Shown here: one piece after another, positions 1 through 6,870 of the stretch
How the letters are laid out: each line of letters starts with the position of its first letter
Numbering within the stretch: the first letter of the stretch is position 1
From: Chloroflexota bacterium
GTDB taxonomy: Bacteria; Chloroflexota; Anaerolineae; Anaerolineales; Villigracilaceae
Assembly: GCA_023484185.1 (NCBI GenBank)
Contig: JAMDBC010000166.1
Coordinates: 1-10,041, forward strand
DNA: 10,041 nt
Direction of reading: 5' to 3'
Notes under the pieces: generated by a model
Told to the model about the DNA's origin: nothing
Database searches by the model: none
The model's input: the letters and a program-made list of their open reading frames with translations, nothing else
Translations under genes and position numbers: made by a program

Positions 1-476
1 ATCAGGAGCAGGCCAAAGGTCCAGGTAAGAGTCGCAAAGAAGGCGAAGAAAGGCGTCCCAAAAAACGCGGCGACATACGAGAGTCCCGTCCCGACTGCAA
101 GATACAGTCCGGTGAGAAAAGATAAAGTTACGCTGGCTTTCCAAATGCGGCGGTTGGCAAGGTAGACAAGCAGGACGGTTGCGATGTGCGCGCCAAAACC
201 AAGCAAGCGCACAGAACGTCCAACCGGAATGCCAATCTTGATCAACGCGGCGGCAGAGACCATGAAAAGAAAATCAGTCGCGCCATCAAGAGGGTGCTCG
301 CCGATATTCCAGACGATGCCATAGCCATGCGCCAGGTGATCGGCGTAGCGCATGAGCATGGCCGCGTCTTCAACAGGAGGCACATTGAAATTGATAAAGC
401 GCACGGCATAAAACAGGATAGCCGTAAGAAGAGCCACACAAGCGATGAGATCAGGGTGACGTTTGATGAAGTTCAT
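1..476 (-). CDS. Polytopic membrane protein, GT-C glycosyltransferase-like (N-terminal part)
   Basis: The frame starts with ATG at 476 on the complement and stays open to the left edge, so about 158 N-terminal residues are present and the C-terminus is missing. A first membrane segment spans about residues 9-28. It is followed by an outward-facing stretch with an acidic pair (E36-D37), then MRYADHLAHGYGIVWN and a GE..LDGATDFL motif, then further hydrophobic helices at about 94-107, 117-133 and 137-157. A D/E-D near the end of the first loop, followed by RYA..LA.G.G.V.N.GE, is typical of GT-C enzymes that use polyprenyl-phosphate sugars (mannosyl- and arabinosyltransferase-like). The actual sugar cannot be read from the sequence. 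It starts 3 nt after the SDR stop codon, with GGA in the SDR end as a weak ribosome site, so the two are probably co-transcribed. Confidence 0.72.
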   Translation of the reverse strand, partial: MNFIKRHPDLIACVALLTAILFYAVRFINFNVPPVEDAAMLMRYADHLAHGYGIVWNIGEHPLDGATDFLFMVSAAALIKIGIPVGRSVRLLGFGAHIATVLLVYLANRRIWKASVTLSFLTGLYLAVGTGLSYVAAFFGTPFFAFFATLTWTFGLLL

Positions 477-479
477 TGA

Positions 480-1205
480 TTATCCAAGCAGGGAATATCC
501 GCCGTCAATAACGAGGGTCTGTCCGGTAATATATTCATTGCTAAGTAAATAATCCAAAGCCGAAGCAATTTCTTCAACAGTGGCGGTACGTTTAAGCGGC
601 AGGCGATTGACCAGCCGGTCCCATTCCTCCGGCGAAACCAGGTCGGATTGCAGCACGAGGCCGGGCGCAATGGCGTTGACACGAATGGATGGCGCAAATG
701 AGCGCGCCAGCATTTTGGTCAACGATTCGAGCGCGGCCTTGCTGACCGTGTAGGATGGATAACGACTCCAGGCTTTTTGTGCGCCAACGTCCGTGACGTT
801 GACAATCAAGCCGCCATTCGTCATGCGCCTGGCCGATTCCTGCGCGCATAGAAATGGTGCGCGCAGATTCAGATCAAGAGCCGCGTCCCAATCTTTGAGG
901 GAAAGCGTGCGCGGATCACCGACCGGCATGACCGCTGCGGAATTGACAAGCACTTTTAACGGGTGCTTGGTCTTGTCAACCGCTGCGAACAAAGATGAAA
1001 TTTGCTTGGGGTCGGTCAGGTCGGCTTGCGAGAGATAAACAGGAACGTCAAGCCTGCGTATTTCGGTGGCGGTTATATCGGCCTGCGCTTCGGAATACCG
1101 GTAATGCAATAAAATGGCATAGCCTCTGCGCGCTAACGCAAGGACGAAAGCTTTCCCCAAACGCTGAGCCGCGCCTGTAACGAAGGCCAGAGGTTGGTCG
1201 GACAT
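480..1205 (-). CDS. Short-chain dehydrogenase/reductase, pteridine reductase (PTR1/FolM)-like
   Basis: A complete 241-residue classical SDR with a Rossmann fold. The nucleotide-binding motif is TGAAQRLG (residues 10-17). HYRYS (34-38) follows beta-2, where PTR1 has HYHRS and binds the NADPH phosphate. NSAA (88-91) replaces the usual NNAG, and the structural Asn is N113. The catalytic pair is Y152 and K156 (YTVSK). The residue 13 before the Tyr, normally Ser, is D139, as in the PTR1 triad Asp-Tyr-Lys. The C-terminus ITGQTLVIDGGYSLLG closely follows PTR1-type proteins. An NADPH-dependent reduction of a pterin, folate or similar carbonyl/imine substrate is inferred, and the substrate is unproven. 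The gene lies between proline dehydrogenase (82 nt upstream) and the glycosyltransferase-like gene (3 nt downstream). The ribosome site before ATG 1205 is weak (GTGG). Confidence 0.88.
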   Translation of the reverse strand: MSDQPLAFVTGAAQRLGKAFVLALARRGYAILLHYRYSEAQADITATEIRRLDVPVYLSQADLTDPKQISSLFAAVDKTKHPLKVLVNSAAVMPVGDPRTLSLKDWDAALDLNLRAPFLCAQESARRMTNGGLIVNVTDVGAQKAWSRYPSYTVSKAALESLTKMLARSFAPSIRVNAIAPGLVLQSDLVSPEEWDRLVNRLPLKRTATVEEIASALDYLLSNEYITGQTLVIDGGYSLLG

Positions 1206-1287
1206 GGCTTTGTTTTACCACAACTTTTGCTTCATAAAAGTATTCGCCGTCATCCTCGGCAGCGAAAGCGTCTCCTTCGTGCGTGAA

Positions 1288-2247
1288 TTATTTTCGAAAG
1301 AAATTGGAAATAAAGAACCACACATTGGCCGGACGTTCCGCCAACCGGCGCATGAAGTACGGATACCAATGCGTTCCGAAAGGAACGTACACGCGCACCA
1401 AATATCCATCTTTGACCAATTGCTCCTGCAAATCGCGGCGGATTCCGTAAAGCATTTGGAATTCCATGGCATCTTTGGGGAGACCGACCTTTAGCGCGTA
1501 CTGACGCGCAAAGTCGACGCGGTTTTCATCGTGCGTGGCAATGGCAGGGATTGGAGGAAACAGGCCGTCGTCACTTATCTTTGGCGATTCAAGTGCAAGT
1601 GCGGCGTCGATCATGATCTTCGCCAGCAAATCGTAATTTGCATCCACGTCAACCTTTTTGGCGAAGGCTTTATCGGCTGGTTCCTGGTAGGCGCCTTTGA
1701 CAAGCCGAATGGGAATCTTATGTGCAAGCAATTTGCGGGCATCGGCTTCGGTGCGAAATAAATAGGATTGCAAAACTGTCCCGACGTTTTTGTAGCCTTT
1801 CCTGCGCATCTGATACAGAAGGTCGAGCGTCTTATCGGTATAGGGCGTATCTTCCATGTCGATGCGGATGAAGTTGCCGCGTTCTTTGGCGCGGGCCAGG
1901 ATCCGTTCGAGATTTTGCGCGCACAGATTCTCGTCGAGGGCCAGACCGATCTGCGTCAGCTTGATCGAGACACTGGCGTGCACGTTCGATGTTTTGATCT
2001 CATCGAGCGTATTCAAAATCTCTGATGTAGCTTCGGAGGCTTCCTCGGGTGTGCTGGTATGTTCTCCCAAATGATCGAGCGTAACATTGATATTTTTGGC
2101 GTTCAATTCACGAATGGCTTTGATGGCGTCGTCGACCTTTGTCCCCGCCACGAAACGGGAGGCGGTGTCCCACGCAAACTTCCAATTCATAACCATGTTC
2201 TGCGCCCAAGCGGCTTTGGAAAGATAGATCAAGAATGAGCGAAGCAT
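1288..2247 (-). CDS. Proline dehydrogenase (monofunctional PRODH)
   Basis: A 319-residue FAD-dependent (beta/alpha)8 barrel that oxidises L-proline to delta-1-pyrroline-5-carboxylate and passes electrons to the quinone pool, probably at the membrane face. Family motifs in order: SIKLTQIGL with K96; IRIDMED with D130; QSYLFRT with Q160; RLVKGAYQEP (181-190); ATHDENR with H239; EFQMLYGIRRDLQ (262-274); and the proline-binding helix YFMRRLAERP with R300, R301 and E304. Length fits the short monofunctional enzymes of Thermus/Deinococcus type, not PutA. The start at 2247 is preferred because AAAGGG lies just upstream and the first residues MLRSFLIYLSK match the family; the frame is open up to ATG 2334, but that would pass through the probable promoter. 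No P5C dehydrogenase is in the window, so the second step must be encoded elsewhere. Confidence 0.94.
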   Translation of the reverse strand: MLRSFLIYLSKAAWAQNMVMNWKFAWDTASRFVAGTKVDDAIKAIRELNAKNINVTLDHLGEHTSTPEEASEATSEILNTLDEIKTSNVHASVSIKLTQIGLALDENLCAQNLERILARAKERGNFIRIDMEDTPYTDKTLDLLYQMRRKGYKNVGTVLQSYLFRTEADARKLLAHKIPIRLVKGAYQEPADKAFAKKVDVDANYDLLAKIMIDAALALESPKISDDGLFPPIPAIATHDENRVDFARQYALKVGLPKDAMEFQMLYGIRRDLQEQLVKDGYLVRVYVPFGTHWYPYFMRRLAERPANVWFFISNFFRK

Positions 2248-2250
2248 AAG

Positions 2251-2259
2251 TGCCCTTTC
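2251..2259 (-). promoter_or_regulatory. Ribosome binding site deciding the proline dehydrogenase start
   Basis: The complement reads GAAAGGGCA a few bases before ATG 2247. It is the only purine-rich Shine-Dalgarno-like run near any in-frame ATG and supports the shorter 319-residue protein over the extended frame beginning at 2334. Confidence 0.55.
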
Positions 2260-2278
2260 TCGCGAATAAGCTGGAGCT

Positions 2279-2287
2279 ATTCTAGCA
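2279..2287 (-). promoter_or_regulatory. Extended -10 promoter candidate for the leftward genes
   Basis: The complement reads TGCTAGAAT, an extended -10 (TG-N-TAGAAT, 5 of 6 matches to TATAAT). It sits about 31 nt before the proline dehydrogenase ATG, giving a predicted short leader that includes the ribosome site. No good -35 box was seen at 17 nt, which fits an extended -10 promoter. Start of transcription would be near 2271. Confidence 0.42.
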
Positions 2288-2306
2288 CAAGTGACCAAAG
2301 TGGTTG

Positions 2307-2315
2307 TGTTATACT
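2307..2315 (+). promoter_or_regulatory. Extended -10 promoter candidate for the rightward genes
   Basis: The plus strand reads TGTTATACT, an extended -10 with TATACT (5 of 6 matches). It lies 34 nt before the GTG of the serine hydrolase gene, with a predicted start of transcription near 2322. No convincing -35 box precedes it. It faces away from the leftward promoter candidate about 20 nt to its left, making a compact divergent control region. Confidence 0.42.
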
Positions 2316-2349
2316 TTTTGGCGACGAAAGTCACTATCTTGGAGGCAGA

Positions 2350-3840
2350 GTGAGAAATCGCAATTCGAACATTATTCTGCGGGGGATGGCGATCCTCTTA
2401 TTAAGCATCGCCATCGTTTTGACAATAACATCCCTTATCGGTTACAGTCGCCAACGCGACAGTTATCCATCAGGCATGACAATTGGCGGAGTGCCGGTCG
2501 GCGGTTTGAATCCACAAGCCGCTTCCGAGCGTGTGCTGGAAATCTATAATACCCCCATAGAAATCCAATACGGCGGCGGCAACATTCAGGTGAACCCGAC
2601 CATTCTGGGCTTTCAACTTGATACTGAATCCATGCTGGCCGCAGCGGATCTCAGCCGAACCGGCAGTTCGTTCTGGGGCGGATTTTGGGATTATCTCTGG
2701 AACCGCGACCCAAATCCGGCGCCCGTGCCATTACGCGCAACCATCACGGAAGAGCGTTTGCGCGCCTACCTGCAGACCGAAGTCGCCCCACGTTACGACC
2801 AGCCGCCTGTTGCGGCTCAGCCTATTCCGGGTACGCCTAATTTCAAACCGGGGCAGCCGGGACAAACCCTGGACATCGACCGCGCGGTACCTTTGATCGA
2901 AGACGCCCTGCGGTCTCCAACCAACCGTGTTGTCACATTGGCATATACCCAAAACGTGGCCGCGAGACCAACAATAGAGAATTTGCAAATCCTGATGAAA
3001 CAGATCATTACAACATCAGGCTTCGACGGTGTGATCGGCCTGTACATGCTCGATCTCCAAAACGGACAGGAAATCCATTTCGCTTTGAATCAGGGGCAGG
3101 ATATTTCGGTCGAGCCTGACGTTGCTTTCACCGCATCGAGCACTATCAAAATACCCATCCTTGTGTCATATTTCATCCAGCACGGAAAAGCGCCCGTCGA
3201 CGATGCCACGAACACCGAAATCCTGAATATGATTCATCGCTCAGACAATCCTTCTTCAGACGGATTGATGGCAGAACTTGATCGCGATAGCGGACCATTG
3301 GTTGTCACGCAGGATATGCAAAAAATCGGTCTCAACAACACTTTTATTGCCGGGTATTTTGCGCCTGGTTCTCCGCTATTGCAGAGATTTTCCACACCGG
3401 CCAACCAGCGAACGGATGTCTTCACCGATCCGGATCCATACAACCAAACAACCACGTCAGATATCGGCATGTTGTTGGAGGATATTTACCAATGCGCCCA
3501 GGCAAACGGAGGCGCGCTGGTGGCCGCCTTCCCGGATAAGATCGACAAAAATGTCTGCCAGAAAATCATTAACTATTTGGAATCCGACAAGATCGGGGTA
3601 TTGATCGAAGCTGGAGTTCCTGAAGGAACACCAGTGGCGATGAAACATGGCTGGGTCACAGATCTGCAGGGCATCGACCACGACTGGAGCGCGGCGGCAA
3701 TTGTTTACACCCCCGGCGGAAATTTTGTCTTGTCAATTTACACCTATCATCCGGTGCAAATCGTGTTTGACCCGATCAACAAATTGTTCGCCAACCTGGC
3801 GCGATCTGTTTACAATTATTTCAACTTATCATCCCAGTAG
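2350..3840 (+). CDS. Membrane-anchored beta-lactamase-fold serine hydrolase with VanW-type N-terminal domain
   Basis: A 496-residue protein starting with GTG just after a strong GGAGG (2341-2345). A basic N-terminus and one membrane segment (about 8-30) suggest an anchored protein with its body outside. Residues about 40-205 resemble the VanW-associated PG_binding_4 repeat (GVPVGGLNPQAA, then NFKPGQPGQTLDID). The C-terminal half is a class A beta-lactamase/penicillin-binding fold: S264-T-I-K267 (SxxK nucleophile and lysine), S298-D299-N300 (SDN), and K432-H433-G434 in place of KTG. There is no Glu between E309 and E377, so the omega-loop general base of class A beta-lactamases (ExxLN) appears to be missing. 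A role in peptidoglycan metabolism or binding is more likely than antibiotic hydrolysis, but the substrate is unknown. The zinc-ribbon gene follows 14 nt later. Confidence 0.88.
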   Translation: MRNRNSNIILRGMAILLLSIAIVLTITSLIGYSRQRDSYPSGMTIGGVPVGGLNPQAASERVLEIYNTPIEIQYGGGNIQVNPTILGFQLDTESMLAAADLSRTGSSFWGGFWDYLWNRDPNPAPVPLRATITEERLRAYLQTEVAPRYDQPPVAAQPIPGTPNFKPGQPGQTLDIDRAVPLIEDALRSPTNRVVTLAYTQNVAARPTIENLQILMKQIITTSGFDGVIGLYMLDLQNGQEIHFALNQGQDISVEPDVAFTASSTIKIPILVSYFIQHGKAPVDDATNTEILNMIHRSDNPSSDGLMAELDRDSGPLVVTQDMQKIGLNNTFIAGYFAPGSPLLQRFSTPANQRTDVFTDPDPYNQTTTSDIGMLLEDIYQCAQANGGALVAAFPDKIDKNVCQKIINYLESDKIGVLIEAGVPEGTPVAMKHGWVTDLQGIDHDWSAAAIVYTPGGNFVLSIYTYHPVQIVFDPINKLFANLARSVYNYFNLSSQ

Positions 3841-3842
3841 AC

Positions 3843-3848
3843 TATAAT
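3843..3848 (+). promoter_or_regulatory. Perfect -10 hexamer, possible leaderless promoter of the zinc-ribbon gene
   Basis: TATAAT lies exactly 6 nt before the ATG at 3855. The -35 position 17 nt upstream (3820-3825, TTCAAC) matches only 3 of 6. Only a weak CGGA stands where a ribosome site would be. If the hexamer is used, transcription would begin at or next to the A of ATG. Confidence 0.35.
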
Positions 3849-3854
3849 CGGATT

Positions 3855-4556
3855 ATGAGCGCAGCGTTCGGACTCTTTCGTCTCCAGCAAGTGGACAGCC
3901 GTATCAGCCACATTGAAACGCGGCTGGCAAAGATCCAGGAAATATTGGGAAACGACACCGAGCTTCGAGAGGCGCTGGAACAGATAAAGGCCGCAGAAGC
4001 AGATCAGCGCGATTCGGAGCGAATCCGGCAAAAGGCCGAACAGGAAACGCACGGTCAGCAAATCAAGATCCAGCAGGCCGAGTCGAGTTTATACGGCGGA
4101 GGCGTCCATAATCCGAAGGAATTGCAGGATTTGCAGGCAGACATCCTCTCTTTAAAAAAACATCTGGCGACTCTGGAAGAGCGCGAATTGGAAGCGATGC
4201 TCAAAAGCGAAGCCGCACAGACTGTTTTACAAACCGCCCAAGCCAGTATGGAAAAAATCCAGGCGCGTCTTGGAAACGAACATCGCCAATCATTGGATGA
4301 ACAGGCATCACTAATGCGCGATCTGAAAAGCCTGCAATCAGAACGCAGCGCTACTACAAACGAAGTTGTAGCAGAAATGCTTACGGTTTATGAAGATTTG
4401 CGAATGGAAAGACGCGGCGTGGCGGTGGCCGAAGTATCTGAAAATTCCTGTGGCGCATGCGGATCAACATTGTCTCCAGCAGTGCAACAAAGCGCGCGCC
4501 GCGCAACCCAATTGGTTTATTGCCCATCTTGTGGGCGCGTCCTGTACGCGAAATAA
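3855..4556 (+). CDS. Coiled-coil protein with C-terminal C4 zinc ribbon (zf-RING_7/DUF164 family)
   Basis: A 233-residue protein with two regions. Residues about 10-175 are rich in Glu, Gln, Lys, Ala and Leu with heptad character, forming a long helical hairpin. The turn lies near GGGVHNPKELQDLQAD, a conserved signature of this family. The C-terminal zinc ribbon has C199-G-A-C202 and C223-P-S-C226. The family (PF02591, seen in many bacteria including Actinobacteria and Chloroflexota) is thought to bind nucleic acid or act as a scaffold; no enzyme activity is assigned. It follows the serine hydrolase gene by 14 nt and is probably in the same transcript, though a separate leaderless start is possible. 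Family assignment is strong; the cellular role is unknown. Confidence 0.88.
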   Translation: MSAAFGLFRLQQVDSRISHIETRLAKIQEILGNDTELREALEQIKAAEADQRDSERIRQKAEQETHGQQIKIQQAESSLYGGGVHNPKELQDLQADILSLKKHLATLEERELEAMLKSEAAQTVLQTAQASMEKIQARLGNEHRQSLDEQASLMRDLKSLQSERSATTNEVVAEMLTVYEDLRMERRGVAVAEVSENSCGACGSTLSPAVQQSARRATQLVYCPSCGRVLYAK

Positions 4557-4562
4557 AAGCAC

Positions 4563-4819
4563 ATGAGAATTCCTGCATTTCCAAACATTGACCCTTTCTC
4601 TTTTATCTTCGCCTTCATCGTCACCAGTTTATTATGGATGAGCGGCTGGCCGCACTGGTCTATCTCAAGAAGGATCCTAACGATGGCATCATCAAACAGA
4701 TTTACGGCACCATGCACGGCAACGATTCTGAACTGCGCGAAGCCGCCTACTTTACGCTCTGGGAAATCGGCGCGTCCGGTTACAAATTACCGCATCCCAC
4801 ACAGTATGGATATGGGTAG
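4563..4819 (+). pseudogene. Possible remnant of a membrane-anchored HEAT-repeat-like protein
   Basis: Two reading frames seem to hold parts of one former protein. From ATG 4563 the first 25 or so codons read like a genuine N-terminus: MRIPAFPNIDPFSFIFAF followed by hydrophobic residues and Trp, a likely membrane anchor. After about 4640 that frame becomes rich in Ser, Arg and Pro and looks non-coding. The +2 frame then takes over with a HEAT-like helical stretch (DSELREAAYFTLWEIGA) and coding-like third positions. A frameshift or internal deletion near 4630-4640 would explain this. The resemblance of the start to Chloroflexota membrane proteins is from memory and not checked. The +2 part could instead be a functional small gene, listed separately. 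Confidence 0.33.
4634..4819 (+). CDS. Small hypothetical protein, 61 residues, HEAT-like
   Basis: I do not recognise this gene by name. The ORF begins with MDERLAALVYLKKDP and contains a helical segment DSELREAAYFTLWEIGA that looks like one HEAT repeat, ending in a Tyr/Pro/Gly-rich tail. Third codon positions are mostly G or C, as in neighbouring genes, which supports past or present coding. No Shine-Dalgarno precedes ATG 4634; the frame is open back to 4592 without another start codon. Its TAG stop directly abuts the ATG of the SsnA-like gene (TAG-ATG), and that gene has no good ribosome site, so translation of this ORF could feed the next one by re-initiation. It may alternatively be the tail of a degraded larger gene. 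Confidence 0.45.
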   Translation: MDERLAALVYLKKDPNDGIIKQIYGTMHGNDSELREAAYFTLWEIGASGYKLPHPTQYGYG

Positions 4820-6172
4820 ATGCTAATCACAAACGCAACTATCATCACCTGGGAAACGCCCAACCGCGTTCTTGAAAAACACGCCATCTACATAGCTGGC
4901 GATCATGTTCATGAAATCGGTCCAACCGCGAAGCTCGAAAAGTTGTATCCCAAATCAAAAAAACTGGACGCACACGGACAAATTGTGATGCCCGGCGGCA
5001 TTTGCGCGCACACACATTTTTATGGCGCGTTCTCGCGCGGTATGGCCATCCCCGGCCCAGCGCCAAAAGACTTTCCTGAAATCCTTCAAAAACTTTGGTG
5101 GCCACTCGACAAAGCTCTGCTCGATGAAGATGTACGCTATTCTGCGTTGATCAGTTTAGTAGACGCCATCAAGCACGGCACGACCACGCTCATCGATCAT
5201 CATGCTTCACCCAACGTGATTGACGGCTCGCTCGACATTATCGCTGAGGCCGTTGATCAATCCGGATTGCGCGGCGTTTTGTGCTACGAGGTCAGCGACC
5301 GTGATGGATCGGACAAAGTTGATGCAGGCATTAAAGAGAATGTTCGTTTCTTGAAACGACTGGCTGCAAATCCACATCCGCGTCTAGCCGGGACCTTTGG
5401 CCTGCACGCCAGTCTGACACTTTCGGGCGCCACCCTGCAAGCCTGCCGCGCCGCCGCGCCCGACGAAACGGGATTTCACATCCACGTCGCAGAGCACGAA
5501 GCGGACGAGTACGACAGCTTGAGTAAAACCAACATGCGTATTGTCGATCGTTTGCAAAATCAAGGAATCCTTGGTCCAAAAACCATCACCGCGCATGGCG
5601 TTCACATCGATGCACATGAAATAGAAATTCTCAAAGATACTGGCACATGGATCACCCATCAGCCGCGCTCGAATATGAACAACGCGGTTGGCGCCGCGCC
5701 AGTCGAATCGATGATGCGGGCCGGGGTTAGAGTTTGCCTCGGCAATGACGGCTTCAGCAATGCCATGTGGGACGAATGGAAAGCAGCTTATTTCCTGCAC
5801 AAAATCGCCAGCCGCGATCCGCGCCGCATGGGCGGATATGATGTAACGCAAATGGCGATCCAAAATAATTCGGCGCTGGCCAATATTTTCTTCCCCGCCG
5901 CACCCATCGGACAAATTGTCCCCGGCGCCTACGCAGATTTGATCTTTGTAGAGTACCAATCCCCCACTCCCATCAGCGCTGACAATTTGCCCTGGCACAT
6001 CATTTTTGGATTCCAATCGAGCATGGTTACTACCACCATCGTCGCCGGAAAAATTTTGATGAAAGACCGCCAACTCACGACACTCGATGGAGCAGAAATT
6101 GCCGAGCGCGCGCGTGAACTTGCGCCGAAGGTCTGGAAACGATATCAGGAAAATGTGGCAAAGGTTTCATGA
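4820..6172 (+). CDS. ssnA: SsnA-like putative aminohydrolase (amidohydrolase superfamily)
   Basis: A complete 450-residue metal-dependent hydrolase of the chlorohydrolase/cytosine deaminase-like branch, close in length to E. coli SsnA. A small N-terminal beta domain leads into the TIM barrel. Metal ligands are H64-x-H66 (PGGICAHTHFYGAFSRGM region), H222 in FHIHVAE with catalytic E225, H259 in AHGVHI, and D310 in LGNDG. SsnA-type features include LWWPLDKAL, LIDHHASP, RSNMNNAVG and a C-terminal YQSPTPISADN. The family probably deaminates or dechlorinates an N-heterocycle; the true substrate of SsnA is not established. In E. coli ssnA is near selenium-linked xanthine dehydrogenase-type genes, which are not visible here. 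The gene starts right after the TAG of the preceding ORF without a clear ribosome site and is followed 15 nt later by npdG, suggesting co-transcription. Confidence 0.9.
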   Translation: MLITNATIITWETPNRVLEKHAIYIAGDHVHEIGPTAKLEKLYPKSKKLDAHGQIVMPGGICAHTHFYGAFSRGMAIPGPAPKDFPEILQKLWWPLDKALLDEDVRYSALISLVDAIKHGTTTLIDHHASPNVIDGSLDIIAEAVDQSGLRGVLCYEVSDRDGSDKVDAGIKENVRFLKRLAANPHPRLAGTFGLHASLTLSGATLQACRAAAPDETGFHIHVAEHEADEYDSLSKTNMRIVDRLQNQGILGPKTITAHGVHIDAHEIEILKDTGTWITHQPRSNMNNAVGAAPVESMMRAGVRVCLGNDGFSNAMWDEWKAAYFLHKIASRDPRRMGGYDVTQMAIQNNSALANIFFPAAPIGQIVPGAYADLIFVEYQSPTPISADNLPWHIIFGFQSSMVTTTIVAGKILMKDRQLTTLDGAEIAERARELAPKVWKRYQENVAKVS

Positions 6173-6187
6173 CACAAAAGGAAAACA

Positions 6188-6862
6188 ATGACTGACGCAT
6201 CCATTCTGCTTACCATCGCCGTGCTCGGCGGAACAGGCAAAGAAGGCAAAGGTCTCGCCTATCGCTGGGCGAAGGCCGGTTATCGCGTGTTGATCGGATC
6301 GCGCACCGAGGAAAAAGCAATTATCGCCGCATCTGAGATCATCCAACTTTTAGACGGCGCGTCTTCGACGGTTGGCATGTTCAATCTTGATGCAGCGCGT
6401 CAGGCCAACATCGTCGTGCTGACCGTACCGTACGCCGCGCATCGCGCAACACTCGAGTCCGTCAAAGATGCTTTGAAAGGAAAAATTCTGATCGACGTGA
6501 CGGTTCCCCTCGTCCCGCCGAAAGTGACCAAAGTCCAGATGCCCGCTGCCGGGTCCGCGGCACAGGAAGCGCAGGAAATCGTCGGCGAGGGAGTGGAAGT
6601 TGCCGCCGCGTTCCAAAATATTTCCTATGAACATTTGCTTGGAGAAGGTAATGCTGAATGTGATGTGCTCGTAACTGGCACGAGCAAGGATGCACGTGCC
6701 GAAGCCATCAAACTAGTCGAAGCCGCCGGATTGACCGGTTGGGACGCTGGCCCGATTGAAAATTCGGTCGTGATCGAAGGTATGACCAGCGTGTTGATCA
6801 ACATCAATAAACAATATGGCTCCACGCACGCCGGGATCAAGATCACGGGCGTTTCAAAATAA
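6188..6862 (+). CDS. npdG: NADPH-dependent F420 reductase (F420H2:NADP oxidoreductase)
   Basis: A 224-residue Rossmann protein that moves hydride between NADPH and coenzyme F420; in bacteria it usually makes F420H2 for F420-dependent reductases. The dinucleotide motif is GGTGKEGKGLA (residues 14-24), and S38-R39-T40 after beta-2 is placed to bind the 2'-phosphate of NADP, as in the Archaeoglobus enzyme. The family core AAFQNISYEHLL and the C-terminal region GPIENSVVIEGMTS..ININKQYG are present. Length fits the family (about 210-225). A good ribosome site AAAAGGAAAA (6176-6185) precedes ATG 6188. It opens the F420 block, 15 nt after the SsnA-like gene and 32 nt before cofE, which supports the assignment. 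Confidence 0.94.
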   Translation: MTDASILLTIAVLGGTGKEGKGLAYRWAKAGYRVLIGSRTEEKAIIAASEIIQLLDGASSTVGMFNLDAARQANIVVLTVPYAAHRATLESVKDALKGKILIDVTVPLVPPKVTKVQMPAAGSAAQEAQEIVGEGVEVAAAFQNISYEHLLGEGNAECDVLVTGTSKDARAEAIKLVEAAGLTGWDAGPIENSVVIEGMTSVLININKQYGSTHAGIKITGVSK

Positions 6863-6870
6863 TCTCGCTT

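Noticed and set aside
1212..1220. TGGTAAAAC on the complement before the SDR start, considered as an extended -10 with a leaderless start.
   Set aside because: The last base of the hexamer is C rather than T and no -35 fits; too weak next to the other candidates.
1245..1261. Short inverted repeat between proline dehydrogenase and the SDR gene, considered as a terminator.
   Set aside because: Only 4-5 pairs around a 7-nt loop, without a proper T-run on the leftward strand.
2248..2334. N-terminal extension of proline dehydrogenase from ATG 2334.
   Set aside because: The extra 29 residues have no family match, cross the probable promoter and lack a ribosome site, whereas ATG 2247 has AAAGGG upstream.
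5384..6073. A 229-codon open frame on the minus strand opposite the SsnA-like gene.
   Set aside because: It is fully antisense to a gene with clear metal-ligand motifs, has low-complexity Gly/Arg/Val content and no recognisable motif; it reflects codon bias of the real gene.
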